From Burkholderia latens (GTDB taxonomy: Bacteria > Pseudomonadota > Gammaproteobacteria > Burkholderiales > Burkholderiaceae), in NCBI RefSeq assembly GCF_902499045.1, contig NZ_CABVPL010000054.1, forward strand, positions 1 to 55,830: a stretch of DNA of 55,830 nt. Direction: 5' to 3'. The translations under genes and the position numbers were made by a program. The notes below the pieces were generated by a model that saw only the letters and a program-made list of their open reading frames with translations, ran no database searches and was not told the DNA's origin. Numbering within the stretch: the stretch's first letter is position 1; every line of letters begins with the position of its first letter. Positions 44,128-52,777 of this stretch are shown in pieces.

Positions 44128-44462
44128 GCCGGGTATGCCCCGGCGATCATGGGACGCATGCCGCCACGCGCGATGGGTGATCCGGGCAGAGGTCGGCAAT
44201 GTCGGCCGGCCGGCATATCGCACTGCGGTTCAGCGGCTGCTTTGCCGAACCCGAAAACCGGGCCGGACACGGGAGCCCATACCGCGGCCTGCAATGCCGT
44301 GTGCCGCGAACGCCGCAGCGTGTTGCGGATCGCGCCGGGCGCTGCGATCCGGCGCAGGACGAGATGCCGCCGGGACGCCCTCATCCGGAAGCCGGCGGAG
44401 ACCGCACGGCTGAAGGCACTCGCCGACGGCTCGCTTCGCTCTCGCGGAGCGGCCCGGCGCGC
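44128..44462. other. 335-bp region without a gene
   Basis: GC-rich sequence between the CaiB promoter and the phosphatase gene end. Overlapping frames on both strands show no domain. No clear hairpin. Confidence 0.4.
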
Positions 44463-44789
44463 TTACCCGCGCAGCCGCGGCCCCGCCTTGCGTTCGAGCA
44501 ACGCGACGAGTTCGGGCTGCATGTACGCGTAGCGATCGGGAATGTCGAGGCAGACGATCTTCTTGTGTTTCAGCAGCGCGCCGAATTGGGCGGACAGCTT
44601 CGCCTTGTGCGCCCGCTCCATCACGAACACGATTTCGGCCCATTCGAGCTGCGCCGCGCACAAACGCGTGTCCGCGTCGGGCGCGAGGCCCGCCGAATCC
44701 GTTTCGACACCCGGCCACGCGGCGAATACCGCCTCGGCAGTCGGGCTGCGCAGCCGATTGCGGCTGCAGATGAACAGCGCGCGCGTCAT
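44463..44789 (-). CDS. Short protein tyrosine phosphatase-like protein (COG4551 type)
   Basis: 108 residues. It starts with ALFICSRNRLRSPTAEAVF, where the P-loop Cys-x5-Arg-Ser of low-molecular-weight phosphatases is intact (Cys8, Arg14). It ends LDIPDRYAYMQPELVALLERK, the hallmark of the short family. Full-size LMW-PTPs are about 150 residues and have a distal Asp-Pro loop, not obvious here; the IPDRY Asp may serve. Cytosolic, 36 nt downstream of the DUF1993 gene on the same strand. Confidence 0.85.
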   Translation of the reverse strand: MTRALFICSRNRLRSPTAEAVFAAWPGVETDSAGLAPDADTRLCAAQLEWAEIVFVMERAHKAKLSAQFGALLKHKKIVCLDIPDRYAYMQPELVALLERKAGPRLRG

Positions 44790-44825
44790 GCCCGCGCGCG
44801 GCGGCCCGATGGCCGGCTCATTCGC

Positions 44826-45398
44826 TCAGCCCTGCGGAATCGTGCCGGGCCGCACGTACGCGAGCATGTGCGGCACGTAGTCGGCCTTGCCGAGCTCGAC
44901 GCCGTGATTGCGCAAGATCGCGTACGCGGCGATCGCATGAAAATAGAACTGCGGCAGCGCCCAGTCGCGTGCGTACTGCTCGCCGGTCATGTCGAACGCG
45001 GTGCCGTTCGGCAGTTCGAGCGCGATCGGCAGCGCGGCGCCGCCATCGAGCGCGTCCGGGGCGAGTTCACCGAGAAAAGCGATCGTGCCGCCGAGAATGC
45101 CCTGCGCATCGCTGAGCGAGCCGGGCTGCGCATCCGCATGCCAGCCGGCTTCCCGCAACGCGAGCAGCGCGTCGGGCAGCGGCTCGCCGCGCAGCCGGTG
45201 CACGGGTTCCATCGCCTGGAAGCACGAGAACCGCACCTGGGCGGCGAGCGGATACATGTCGGGCGCGAGCTTCAGCATCAGCAGCGCATCGGGCGTGTCG
45301 CCCGCGGCCTGCCGGTGCGCGACGGCCTTGTCGAGCCACGCGGATTGCGCGCGCAGCATCTGCGTGAAGGTTGGAACGAGAAGTTGGGTCAGCGACAT
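44826..45398 (-). CDS. DUF1993 family protein
   Basis: A 190-residue all-helical protein (DinB-like fold expected). It begins LTQLLVPTFTQMLRAQSAWLDKA and has LAPDMYPLAAQVRFSCFQA and the end FYFHAIAAYAILRNHGVELGK, conserved in DUF1993. His residues in the last segment may bind metal, as in DinB relatives. Function unknown. Possibly co-transcribed with the phosphatase gene. Confidence 0.85.
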   Translation of the reverse strand: MSLTQLLVPTFTQMLRAQSAWLDKAVAHRQAAGDTPDALLMLKLAPDMYPLAAQVRFSCFQAMEPVHRLRGEPLPDALLALREAGWHADAQPGSLSDAQGILGGTIAFLGELAPDALDGGAALPIALELPNGTAFDMTGEQYARDWALPQFYFHAIAAYAILRNHGVELGKADYVPHMLAYVRPGTIPQG

Positions 45399-45519
45399 TC
45401 AGGCCCTCCGATGAGTCGTTCGCACGTCGCGATCAATGACGGCGCGAATTCGTATTCTGCCGCAGCGGACGATTCGACGCGAAACCAGTGACGCATCGAC
45501 GCGCCGCCCCGCAAGGGCA

Positions 45520-45972
45520 TCAGGGCTTGCCGTGACGCGCGAGAAACCGGTCGAGTTGCGACGCGAACGCCTTGCCGTCGCGTGCGCTGAACGGCGCCGG
45601 GCCGCCCGTGTCGATGCCCGCGCTGCGCAACTGGTCCATCATCGCGCGCGTCGACAGCCGTTCCTCGATGTTCTCGCGGCTGAACCAGTTGCCGCGCGGG
45701 TCGAGCGCATGCGCGCCCTTGTCGAGCACGGCCGCGGCCAGCGGGATGTCGGCGGTGATCACGAGATCGCCGGCTTCCGCGAGCTCGACGATTCGCGCGT
45801 CGGCCACGTCGAAGCCGGCCGGCACCTGCACCGCCTTGATGAACGGCGACGGCGGCGTGCGGAGGAACTGGTTGGCGACCAGCGTCACGCAGATCTCGGC
45901 GCGGCGCGCGGCGCGAAACAGCATGTCCTTGATGACGGCGGGACACGCGTCGGCATCGACGAGTACTTGCAT
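45520..45972 (-). CDS. yaiI: YaiI/YqxD family (UPF0178) protein
   Basis: A 150-residue PIN-like nuclease-fold protein. It starts MQVLVDADACPAVIKDMLFR and has the acidic VITADIPLAAAVLDKGAHALDPRG and RDGKAFASQLDRFL segments typical of UPF0178. Two Asp clusters could bind a metal. It lies 86 nt downstream of the chlD VWA frame on the same strand, perhaps at the tail of that transcript. Role unknown. Confidence 0.88.
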   Translation of the reverse strand: MQVLVDADACPAVIKDMLFRAARRAEICVTLVANQFLRTPPSPFIKAVQVPAGFDVADARIVELAEAGDLVITADIPLAAAVLDKGAHALDPRGNWFSRENIEERLSTRAMMDQLRSAGIDTGGPAPFSARDGKAFASQLDRFLARHGKP

Positions 45973-46058
45973 GGCAGGCGTTCCAGTAAGCAGAAACGGC
46001 GATCATAGCGCAGCGCCGGTGCGTGTTCCGCCGGTGAGCCGGTGAGCCGACGAGTCGA

Positions 46059-47842
46059 TCAGCCAGCCGCGTCCGCGCACAGCGCCGCCGCGGTCATCCA
46101 TTGCGCGCCCCATGCGTCGGCGAGCCGCTTGCCCTGCCCGATCCGTACAGCCGCGTCGTCGAAGTCGACGAACACGACATGATCGGCATCGGTCGGCTTG
46201 GGCGGCGCCTCACGCGTGCGGCCGTCGGACAGCACCCACAGCCAGCGCTGCTTGCCCGGCGCCGGCGCGCGTCTTGCATCGCGCGCAAGCAATTGCGTGG
46301 CAGCCGCGATGCCGTCCGCGAGCGGCGTGCCGCCGCCGCCGCCGACCGGTTCGAGCCAGCGCGCATTCCACCAACGCGGCACGGCCGGGCCGAAGCGCTG
46401 CGCGGCGCCGTCGCCGCCGAAACAGATCAACGCGGTTTCCATGCGCTCGCGCGCGGCCTGGTCGAAATACGCGACGATCAGCCCTTTCGCGAGCGCGAGC
46501 CGCCCGTGCGTCAGCATCGACGCCGAGCAGTCCAGCACGAAGCAATGGAGCGCGTGCGGCGCGCCCGCCTGTTTGCGAAAGCGCAGATGACTCGCGTGCA
46601 GCGGCCCGCCGCGCTTCGCGGCGAGCGTTGCCGGCCACGCAACAGCCGTGCCCGCGCGCAGCACCGTACCGGCCACGCGCGCGGCAGCGCCTGGCTGCCA
46701 TCGAGGACCGCGAACGGCATTCGCGGCGGCGTCCGCTCGATGGCTCAGCGTTTTTTTAACGGCAGCGGCACTACGCCTTTCACGTCGCGCAGCCCGGCAG
46801 GTTCGGCCGGCAGATAGCCCCAGTCGCCGTGCGATGCCGCCGCGTCGTTCGTCGCCGAGCCCGCTCGATCGTCGGAATGCCCGCGCAGGTCGGGCGGCGA
46901 ACGGTCGTCGCGGCCGCGGCCGTGTTCCCCGTCCGGTTGCGACGCGTTCGACGCACTGGACGACGGCGGCGTATGCGCATGGCGCCGATGACGCAGCACC
47001 GCATCGGCCACGCATTCGACGTGCGCGACCGTCACCGCGTCGGCGCGCTCGAGCGCCGCGAGCGCGCGCGCGGCGCGCAGCATCACGAGGTCGGCGCGCA
47101 GGCCGTCGACGGCGGCGGCGATGCACAGTGCACTCACGCGTGCATGAATCGCATCGCTGAAATCCAGCGACGCCAGCCGCGCGCGCGCCGCATCGATCCG
47201 CTCGCGCAGTTCGCGCTGCGCGGCCGCATGGCGCGCGCGGAACGCGGCCGGATCGAGGTCGAACGCGAGCCGCGCCTTCACGATTTGCTCGCGCTGCGCG
47301 GCGTCGAAGCAGTTCTCGAGTTCGACCATCAGCCCGAAGCGGTCGAGCAGTTGCGGGCGCAACTCGCCTTCCTCGGGATTCATCGTGCCGACCAGCACGA
47401 AGCGTGCGTCGTGCGCGTGCGACACGCCATCGCGCTCGACCACGTTCACGCCGCTCGCGGCGACGTCGAGCAGCGTATCGACGAGGCCGTCCGCGAGCAG
47501 GTTCACCTCGTCCACGTACAGCACGCCGCGATGCGCGCGCGCGAGCAGGCCCGGCCGGAAGCGCACGCCGTTGTCGGCGAGCGCATGCGCGAGATCGAGC
47601 GTGCCCGTGACCTGCTCGTCGCTCGCGGACAGCGGCAGCGTGACGAATTCGCCCTCGGGCAGCAGTTCCGCGAGCGCGCGCGCGGCGGTCGATTTCGCGG
47701 TGCCGCGCGGCCCGCTGACGAGCACGCCGCCGAGCGACGGGTCGATCGCCGCGAGCAGCAGCGCCTGCTGCAGCGGCTGCTGCGCGACGAGCGCCGTGAA
47801 CGGAAATACCGCGCGAGCGCGATGCGTGGTCTGATCGGTCAT
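46059..47842 (-). CDS. chlD: ChlD-like cobalt chelatase large subunit by programmed -1 frameshift
   Basis: The 594-residue frameshift product. Residues 1-364 are the AAA+ domain, with Walker A GPRGTAKST (44-52) and Walker B VLYVDE (about 108-112), plus a Pro/Ser/Asp-rich linker (about 290-350). After slippage at A_AAA_AAA (46757-46751) reading moves to -1 and continues TLSHRADAAAN. It reaches the VWA domain with MIDAS residues DCSAS (438-442), Thr506 (GGTPLADG) and Asp540 (LSDGRT). The VWA frame has no ATG until the MIDAS motif and no ribosome site, so it depends on slippage. Directly downstream of cobN, overlapping it by 4 nt, and no separate cobS or cobT is present. Alternative: a sequencing error or a dead gene. 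Confidence 0.85.
46697..46757 (-). promoter_or_regulatory. Programmed -1 frameshift site with downstream hairpin
   Basis: On the minus strand the codons TTA AAA AAA CGC TGA contain the heptamer A_AAA_AAA (46757-46751). After a 6-nt spacer comes a two-part stem. The outer stem GCCATCGAG (46744-46736) pairs with CTCGATGGC (46705-46697). The inner stem CCGCGAA (46726-46720) pairs with TTCGCGG (46714-46708) around a 5-nt loop. Heptamer, spacer and stem are all of the form known to stimulate -1 slippage. Confidence 0.85.
46745..47842 (-). CDS. chlI: ChlI/CobS-like AAA+ small chelatase subunit (unshifted product)
   Basis: A 365-residue product of normal reading: the AAA+ module and acidic/Pro-rich linker end LPLKKR with TGA just after the slippery A7. 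The AAA+ part has FPFTALVAQQPLQQALLLAA, GPRGTAKST, the LDLAHALAD insert, DEVNLL and the Arg-rich sensor region LRADLVMLRAARALAALE. The start at 47842 has GGAAGG upstream and overlaps the cobN stop as ATGA. It should pair with the frameshifted ChlD form and CobN in an ATP-dependent Co2+ chelatase for the corrin ring. Both forms share the same N-terminal sequence. Confidence 0.88.
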   Translation of the reverse strand: MTDQTTHRARAVFPFTALVAQQPLQQALLLAAIDPSLGGVLVSGPRGTAKSTAARALAELLPEGEFVTLPLSASDEQVTGTLDLAHALADNGVRFRPGLLARAHRGVLYVDEVNLLADGLVDTLLDVAASGVNVVERDGVSHAHDARFVLVGTMNPEEGELRPQLLDRFGLMVELENCFDAAQREQIVKARLAFDLDPAAFRARHAAAQRELRERIDAARARLASLDFSDAIHARVSALCIAAAVDGLRADLVMLRAARALAALERADAVTVAHVECVADAVLRHRRHAHTPPSSSASNASQPDGEHGRGRDDRSPPDLRGHSDDRAGSATNDAAASHGDWGYLPAEPAGLRDVKGVVPLPLKKR

Positions 47843-50800
47843 CGCCGCCTTCCTTCCTGAAGTTGTTCGCTGTCGAGCCAGACCGCCTCGATCCGCTCGC
47901 GATAATCGCCCGGCTGCTGCCACAGCCCGCGCTGCATCGCTTCGACGAAGCGTTCGCAGATGCCGTGCAGCGCGTTCGGATTGTGGCGTTCGAGGAACGC
48001 GCGCGTGTCGTCGTCGAACAGGTACGCGTCGGCGACGAGCGCGTACTGGTGATCCGACAGCACGCGCGCGGTCGCGTCATAGCCGTACAGATAGTCGACG
48101 GTCGCGGCCATTTCGGCCGCGCCCTTGTAGCCGTGACGCTTCACGCCGTCGAGCCATTTCGGGTTGACGACGCGCGAGCGGATCACGCGCGCGATTTCCT
48201 CGCGCAGCGTGCGCATCGCCGGCGCGGCCGGGTTCGCGTGGTCGCCGTGGTAAATGCTCGGCTGCTGCCCGGACAGGTGCCGCACGGCCGCCGTCATCCC
48301 GCCCTGGAACTGGTAATAGTCGTTCGAATCGAGGATGTCGTGTTCGCGGCTGTCCTGGTTCTGCACGACGACGTCGATCGTCGCGAGCCGCTTGCCGAAC
48401 ACGTCGGGCGCCGCGTCGCCCGCGCTGTTCTGCGCGTACGCATGGCCGCCCCACTGCCGGTACGCGTCGGCGAGATCGGCGTCGGTCTGCCAGCGGCGCT
48501 GGTCGATCAGGTCCTGCAGGCCCGCGCCGTAGCTGCCCGGCCGCGCGCCGAACACGCGCCAGCCGGCGCGGCGCCGCGCTTCGTCGGGCGCCACGCCGTG
48601 CTCGATCCATTTCGTGCGTTCGCGCTCGATCCGCGCGCGGATCGGGTTCAGTTCCTCGGGCTCGTCGAGTGCAGCGACGGCCTGCACGGCCGCGTCGAAC
48701 AGGTGCATCAAGTTCGGGAACGCGTCGCGGAAGAAGCCGGACACGCGCAACGTCACGTCGATGCGCGGCCGGTCGAAGATCTCGATCGGCAGAATCTCGA
48801 AGTCCGTCACGCGATGGCTGCCGTGCGCCCACTTCGGCCGCACGCCGATCAGCGCGAACGCCTGCGCGATGTCGTCGCCGCCGGTGCGCATCGTCGCCGT
48901 TCCCCAGACCGACAGGCCGATCGCGCGCGGATAGTCGCCGTGATCCTGCAGATGGCGCTCGATCAGCTGCTGCGCGGATTTCAGCCCGAGCGACCACGCG
49001 GCCTGCGTCGGCACCGCGCGCGTATCGACCGAATAGAAGTTGCGGCCCGTCGGCAGCACGTCGGGACGGCCGCGCGACGGCGAGCCGCTCGGCCCCGGCG
49101 GCACGAAGCGGCCGTCGAGCCCGCGCAGCAGTTGGCGCAGTTCCTCGCTGCCGCACGCGTCGAGCGCGGGCATCAGCGTCGTGCGCACGCGCTCGATCAC
49201 CGCGAGCGTGTGCGGCCATTCGCCTGGCGGCGCCGTGCCGTTGCCGGCCTCGGCGCAAGCTTCGCCGTCGCGCGCGCACAGCGCATCGAGCCACTGCTGC
49301 GCAAGCCGTTCGAGCCGCTCGCGCGTATCGCCCGCATGTCGCCACGGCGACGCGTCGAGCGCCTGCAGCACGCTCGGCCGCGGGCCCGCCCACGGCGCGG
49401 CCCAGTCGGCCGCGAGCGGGTCGAACGCGTCGCCGAGCGCGAGATCGCGCGCGAGCGCGCCGATCAGCCCCGCACGCTCGCCCTTGCCGTCGCCGACCGG
49501 AAAGCGCGCGAGCGCGAGCAACGTATCGCGCCGCTGGCGATCGGCCGGCGACGCGCCGAACACGTGCAGCCCGTCGCGGATCTGCGCTTCCTTCAATTCG
49601 CACAGCCATGCGTCGACACGCGTGAGCAGCGCGTCCTCGTCGCCCGCGTCGCGCGGCGGCGACACGCTGAGTTCGTCATGCAGACGATGCTCGGCGATCG
49701 TCGCGAGAATCGTCTTGCGCAGCAGCTTCGCGCGACGCGCATCGACCATCAGCGCTTCGTAATACTCGTCGACCTGCCGTTCGAGATCCTGCAGCGGCCC
49801 GTAGTTTTCCGCGCGCGTGAGCGGCGGCATCAGATGATCGATGATCACCGCCTGCGCGCGGCGCTTCGCCTGGCTGCCCTCGCCCGGATCGTTGACGATG
49901 AACGGATACAGATGCGGCAGCGGCCCGAGCGTCAGGTCGGGCCAGCATGCATCGGACAGCGCGACGCTCTTGCCCGGCAGCCATTCGAGGTTGCCGTGCT
50001 TGCCGAGGTGGATGACCGCGTCGATGCCGAACGCATCGCGCAGCCAGAAATAGAACGCGAGATACGCGTGCGGCGGCACGAGGTCCGCATCGTGGTAGCT
50101 CGCATAGTCGTTGTCGTCGCGCGAGCGCGACGGCTGGATGCCGACGAACACGTTGCCCGCGCGCCAGCCGGCAATCGGAAAGCGCCCGTGCCGCAGCGTC
50201 GGATCGGCTTCGGGCGGGCCCCAGCGTGCGTTCAGCGCGTCGCGCACGGCGGCCGGCAGCCGCGCGAAATGCGCGACGTAGTCGGCCAGCGCGAAGCTCT
50301 GGAACGCCGGGCGCAGTGCGCGCACGGCCGGATCGTTCGTCACGCCTTCGGTGAGCCGCGCGATGAGCGCATCGCCGTCGGCCGGCAGATCGGCGAGCGC
50401 ATAGCCCGCGTCGCGCAGCGCAGCGAGCACGCGCAGCGCGGACGCCGGCGTATCGAGCCCGACGCCGTTGCCGATTCGCCCTTCGCTGTGCGGATAGTTC
50501 GCGAGGATCAGCGCGATCCGCTTGTCGGCATTGTCGAGCGTGCGCAGCCGGCACCAGCCGCGCGCGAGCGCCGCGACGAATGCGATCCGCTCGACGTCCG
50601 GCTGGTAGCGCACGACGTCGACTTCGGTGTGCGGACAACGATACGCGAGCCCCTTGAAACTCACCGCGCGCGTGATGATGCGCCCGTCGACTTCCGGCAG
50701 CGCGACGTGCATCGCGATGTCGCGCGCATGCAGCCCCTGGTTGTCGGCCGTCCACGCGTCGCGATTGCCGCCGGACAGGATCACCTGCAGCACCGGCGCG

Positions 50801-51657
50801 TCGCCGGCGAGCACGTCGGGCTCGGGGCTGTCGATCGCGCCGGCCGCGAACGCCGTCGTGTTCAGCACGAGCGCGACGCGCTGCGTGTCGCACAGCCGCG
50901 TGATGACTTCGCGGCTCACCGCGTCCTTCAGCGACGTGACGGCGATCGGCAGCGGATTCAGCCCCTCGCGCACGAGCGCCTCGGCCAGCGCGTCGAACAC
51001 GGCCGTGTTCGCGGCCTGCCAGTGCGCGCGATAGAACAGGATCGCGACGACCGGCGCGCCAGGCGTCCAGCGCGCGCGCCAGTCGTCGACGCTCGCCGGG
51101 TCGCGCGCCGGGTGATACAGCGCGGCGGCCGGCAGCGGGCGCGGCGGTTCCGGTTCGTCGCCGAAGCCGAGCGTATGGAACGCGATGCTGCGCAGCAGCG
51201 CTTCGGCGTTGTGCATCCCGCCTTCGCGCAGGTAGCGCCACCACAGCCGGCACAGCCCGGGCGCAACCGTGCTCTTCGCGACGAGGTTCGGATCTTCCTG
51301 CAGGTCGCCCGAGAACATCGCGAGCTGCTGCTTGCGTTTCGACGCGAGCGACACCGCCTGTTCGATCCCGTACGGCCAGTACGCTTCGCCGCCGAGATGG
51401 TCGATCACGACCGTCTTCGCGTGACGCAGCACGTCGTCGACGTAGAAGTCGACCGACGCCGGCTGCCGCAGGAACGTGACGTTCGCGAGCCGCACGCTCG
51501 GGAAGCCGGCGGGCAGCTTCGGTACGACGCTCGCGAGCAGTGACAGCGTCGTGTCGGCCGAGCTCAGGATCACGATGTCGGCCGGGCGCTGGTCGATCCG
51601 GACGACGCCCTGCGTATCGTCGACGAAGCCGCCCGGCGTGGTGCGCAGCAGATGCAT
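47839..51657 (-). CDS. cobN: Cobaltochelatase subunit CobN
   Basis: The 1272-residue large subunit that binds hydrogenobyrinic acid a,c-diamide and inserts cobalt with the AAA+/VWA subunits in the aerobic-type pathway. Typical CobN/BchH segments are LANYPHSEGRIGNGVGLDTPAS, DAVIHLGKHGNLEWLPGKS, FIVNDPGEGSQAKRRAQAVIIDHL and SNDYYQFQGGMTAAVRH, each as one family block. Length is normal. It starts 6 nt after cobW and its stop overlaps the chlD start by 4 nt. Cytosolic. Confidence 0.96.
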   Translation of the reverse strand: MHLLRTTPGGFVDDTQGVVRIDQRPADIVILSSADTTLSLLASVVPKLPAGFPSVRLANVTFLRQPASVDFYVDDVLRHAKTVVIDHLGGEAYWPYGIEQAVSLASKRKQQLAMFSGDLQEDPNLVAKSTVAPGLCRLWWRYLREGGMHNAEALLRSIAFHTLGFGDEPEPPRPLPAAALYHPARDPASVDDWRARWTPGAPVVAILFYRAHWQAANTAVFDALAEALVREGLNPLPIAVTSLKDAVSREVITRLCDTQRVALVLNTTAFAAGAIDSPEPDVLAGDAPVLQVILSGGNRDAWTADNQGLHARDIAMHVALPEVDGRIITRAVSFKGLAYRCPHTEVDVVRYQPDVERIAFVAALARGWCRLRTLDNADKRIALILANYPHSEGRIGNGVGLDTPASALRVLAALRDAGYALADLPADGDALIARLTEGVTNDPAVRALRPAFQSFALADYVAHFARLPAAVRDALNARWGPPEADPTLRHGRFPIAGWRAGNVFVGIQPSRSRDDNDYASYHDADLVPPHAYLAFYFWLRDAFGIDAVIHLGKHGNLEWLPGKSVALSDACWPDLTLGPLPHLYPFIVNDPGEGSQAKRRAQAVIIDHLMPPLTRAENYGPLQDLERQVDEYYEALMVDARRAKLLRKTILATIAEHRLHDELSVSPPRDAGDEDALLTRVDAWLCELKEAQIRDGLHVFGASPADRQRRDTLLALARFPVGDGKGERAGLIGALARDLALGDAFDPLAADWAAPWAGPRPSVLQALDASPWRHAGDTRERLERLAQQWLDALCARDGEACAEAGNGTAPPGEWPHTLAVIERVRTTLMPALDACGSEELRQLLRGLDGRFVPPGPSGSPSRGRPDVLPTGRNFYSVDTRAVPTQAAWSLGLKSAQQLIERHLQDHGDYPRAIGLSVWGTATMRTGGDDIAQAFALIGVRPKWAHGSHRVTDFEILPIEIFDRPRIDVTLRVSGFFRDAFPNLMHLFDAAVQAVAALDEPEELNPIRARIERERTKWIEHGVAPDEARRRAGWRVFGARPGSYGAGLQDLIDQRRWQTDADLADAYRQWGGHAYAQNSAGDAAPDVFGKRLATIDVVVQNQDSREHDILDSNDYYQFQGGMTAAVRHLSGQQPSIYHGDHANPAAPAMRTLREEIARVIRSRVVNPKWLDGVKRHGYKGAAEMAATVDYLYGYDATARVLSDHQYALVADAYLFDDDTRAFLERHNPNALHGICERFVEAMQRGLWQQPGDYRERIEAVWLDSEQLQEGRRR

Positions 51658-51663
51658 CGCGCG

Positions 51664-52752
51664 TTACGCCTGCTGCGCCTGTGCCGCGCATGCGGCGTCG
51701 AACGCGCGCTGCAACGCGGCTGCGTCGAGATCCTCGCCGATCAGCACGAAACGGCTCGCGCGCGGTTCGCCGTCGTGCCAGCGGCGGTCGAAATAGCTGT
51801 CGAAGCGGCGGCCGACGCCCTGGATCACGAGCCGCATCGGCGCATCGGGCAGCGCTGCGAAGCCTTTCGCGCGGTAGATCGTGTGCGTCTCGACGACACG
51901 CTCGAGCGCCGCGATCGTCGCGTCGCGCGAGCCCGCGTCGCCCGACACCACGACCGAATCGAAATCGTCGTGATGGTGGTCGTGATCGCCGTCGCCGGCC
52001 GAACCGTGATGGTCGTGGCGCAGGTGGATCGTTTCCTCCGACGCCGATCCAAGGCCGAGCAGCATCGCGAGATCGAGTTCGCCGCGCGTCGCGCGCACGA
52101 TCTTCACCTGCGGCGGGATCTCGTCGCGGATCGCGGCTTCGATGCCGGCGAATTGCGTGTCGGCGACGAGGTCGGCCTTGTTCACGATCACGAGATCGGC
52201 GGACGACAGTTGATCGGCAAACAGCTCGTGCAGCGGCGATTCGTGGTCGAGGTTCGGGTCGGCGCGGCGCTGCGCGTCGACCGCCTGCGGATTCTCCGCG
52301 AACTGGCCGCTCGCGGCGGCCGGCCCGTCGACGACGGTGACGACGGCGTCGACCGTGAAGCTGTTGCGGATCGTCGGCCAGTTGAACGCCTGCACGAGCG
52401 GCTTCGGCAGCGCGAGGCCCGACGTCTCGATCAGCACGTGGTCGATGTCGGCGCGGCGCTCGACGAGCGCCTCCATCACCGGATAGAACTCTTCCTGCAC
52501 GGTGCAGCACAGGCAGCCGTTCGCGAGTTCGTACAACTGGCCCGACGCTTCGCCCTGCGCGCCGTCGGCGTCTTCGCAGCCGATGCCGCAACCCTTGAGG
52601 ATTTCGCCGTCGATGCCGAGCTCGCCGAATTCGTTGACGATCACCGCGATGCGGCGGCCTTGCGCGTGCTGCAGGATGTGGCGCATCAGCGTGGTCTTGC
52701 CGCTGCCGAGAAAGCCCGTGACGATCGTGACGGGGAGCTTGCGTAGGGTCAT
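51664..52752 (-). CDS. cobW: CobW-type GTPase, metal chaperone
   Basis: A 362-residue G3E GTPase proposed to deliver cobalt to the chelatase. Walker A is GFLGSGKT (13-20). The metal motif is GCLCC (79-83), with an extra Cys pair earlier (KGCGIGCE, about 54-59); the NKAD motif sits near residue 188. A His/Asp-rich loop (HLRHDHHG, then HDHHHDD) lies near 245-268, followed by the CobW C-terminal domain. Between the NiCoT permease (25 nt) and cobN (6 nt), which supports a cobalt role rather than zinc. Confidence 0.95.
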   Translation of the reverse strand: MTLRKLPVTIVTGFLGSGKTTLMRHILQHAQGRRIAVIVNEFGELGIDGEILKGCGIGCEDADGAQGEASGQLYELANGCLCCTVQEEFYPVMEALVERRADIDHVLIETSGLALPKPLVQAFNWPTIRNSFTVDAVVTVVDGPAAASGQFAENPQAVDAQRRADPNLDHESPLHELFADQLSSADLVIVNKADLVADTQFAGIEAAIRDEIPPQVKIVRATRGELDLAMLLGLGSASEETIHLRHDHHGSAGDGDHDHHHDDFDSVVVSGDAGSRDATIAALERVVETHTIYRAKGFAALPDAPMRLVIQGVGRRFDSYFDRRWHDGEPRASRFVLIGEDLDAAALQRAFDAACAAQAQQA

Positions 52753-52777
52753 GGTCAGTCCTGTGTCGAAGAGGGGG

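Noticed and set aside
46059-47842. chlD as a plain frameshifted pseudogene
   Set aside because: The VWA MIDAS residues and the AAA+ motifs are intact, the shift is exactly at a canonical heptamer, and a hairpin follows at the right distance, so decay is less likely than programmed slippage.
46747-48080. Upstream part of the VWA reading frame as a separate gene start
   Set aside because: Before the slippery site this phase is a shadow of the AAA+ and cobN frames. Similarity begins only after the A7 run.
47863-51543. 1226-codon open frame on the plus strand
   Set aside because: Antisense to cobN, with the Arg/Ala/Val-rich make-up of a shadow frame and no domain.
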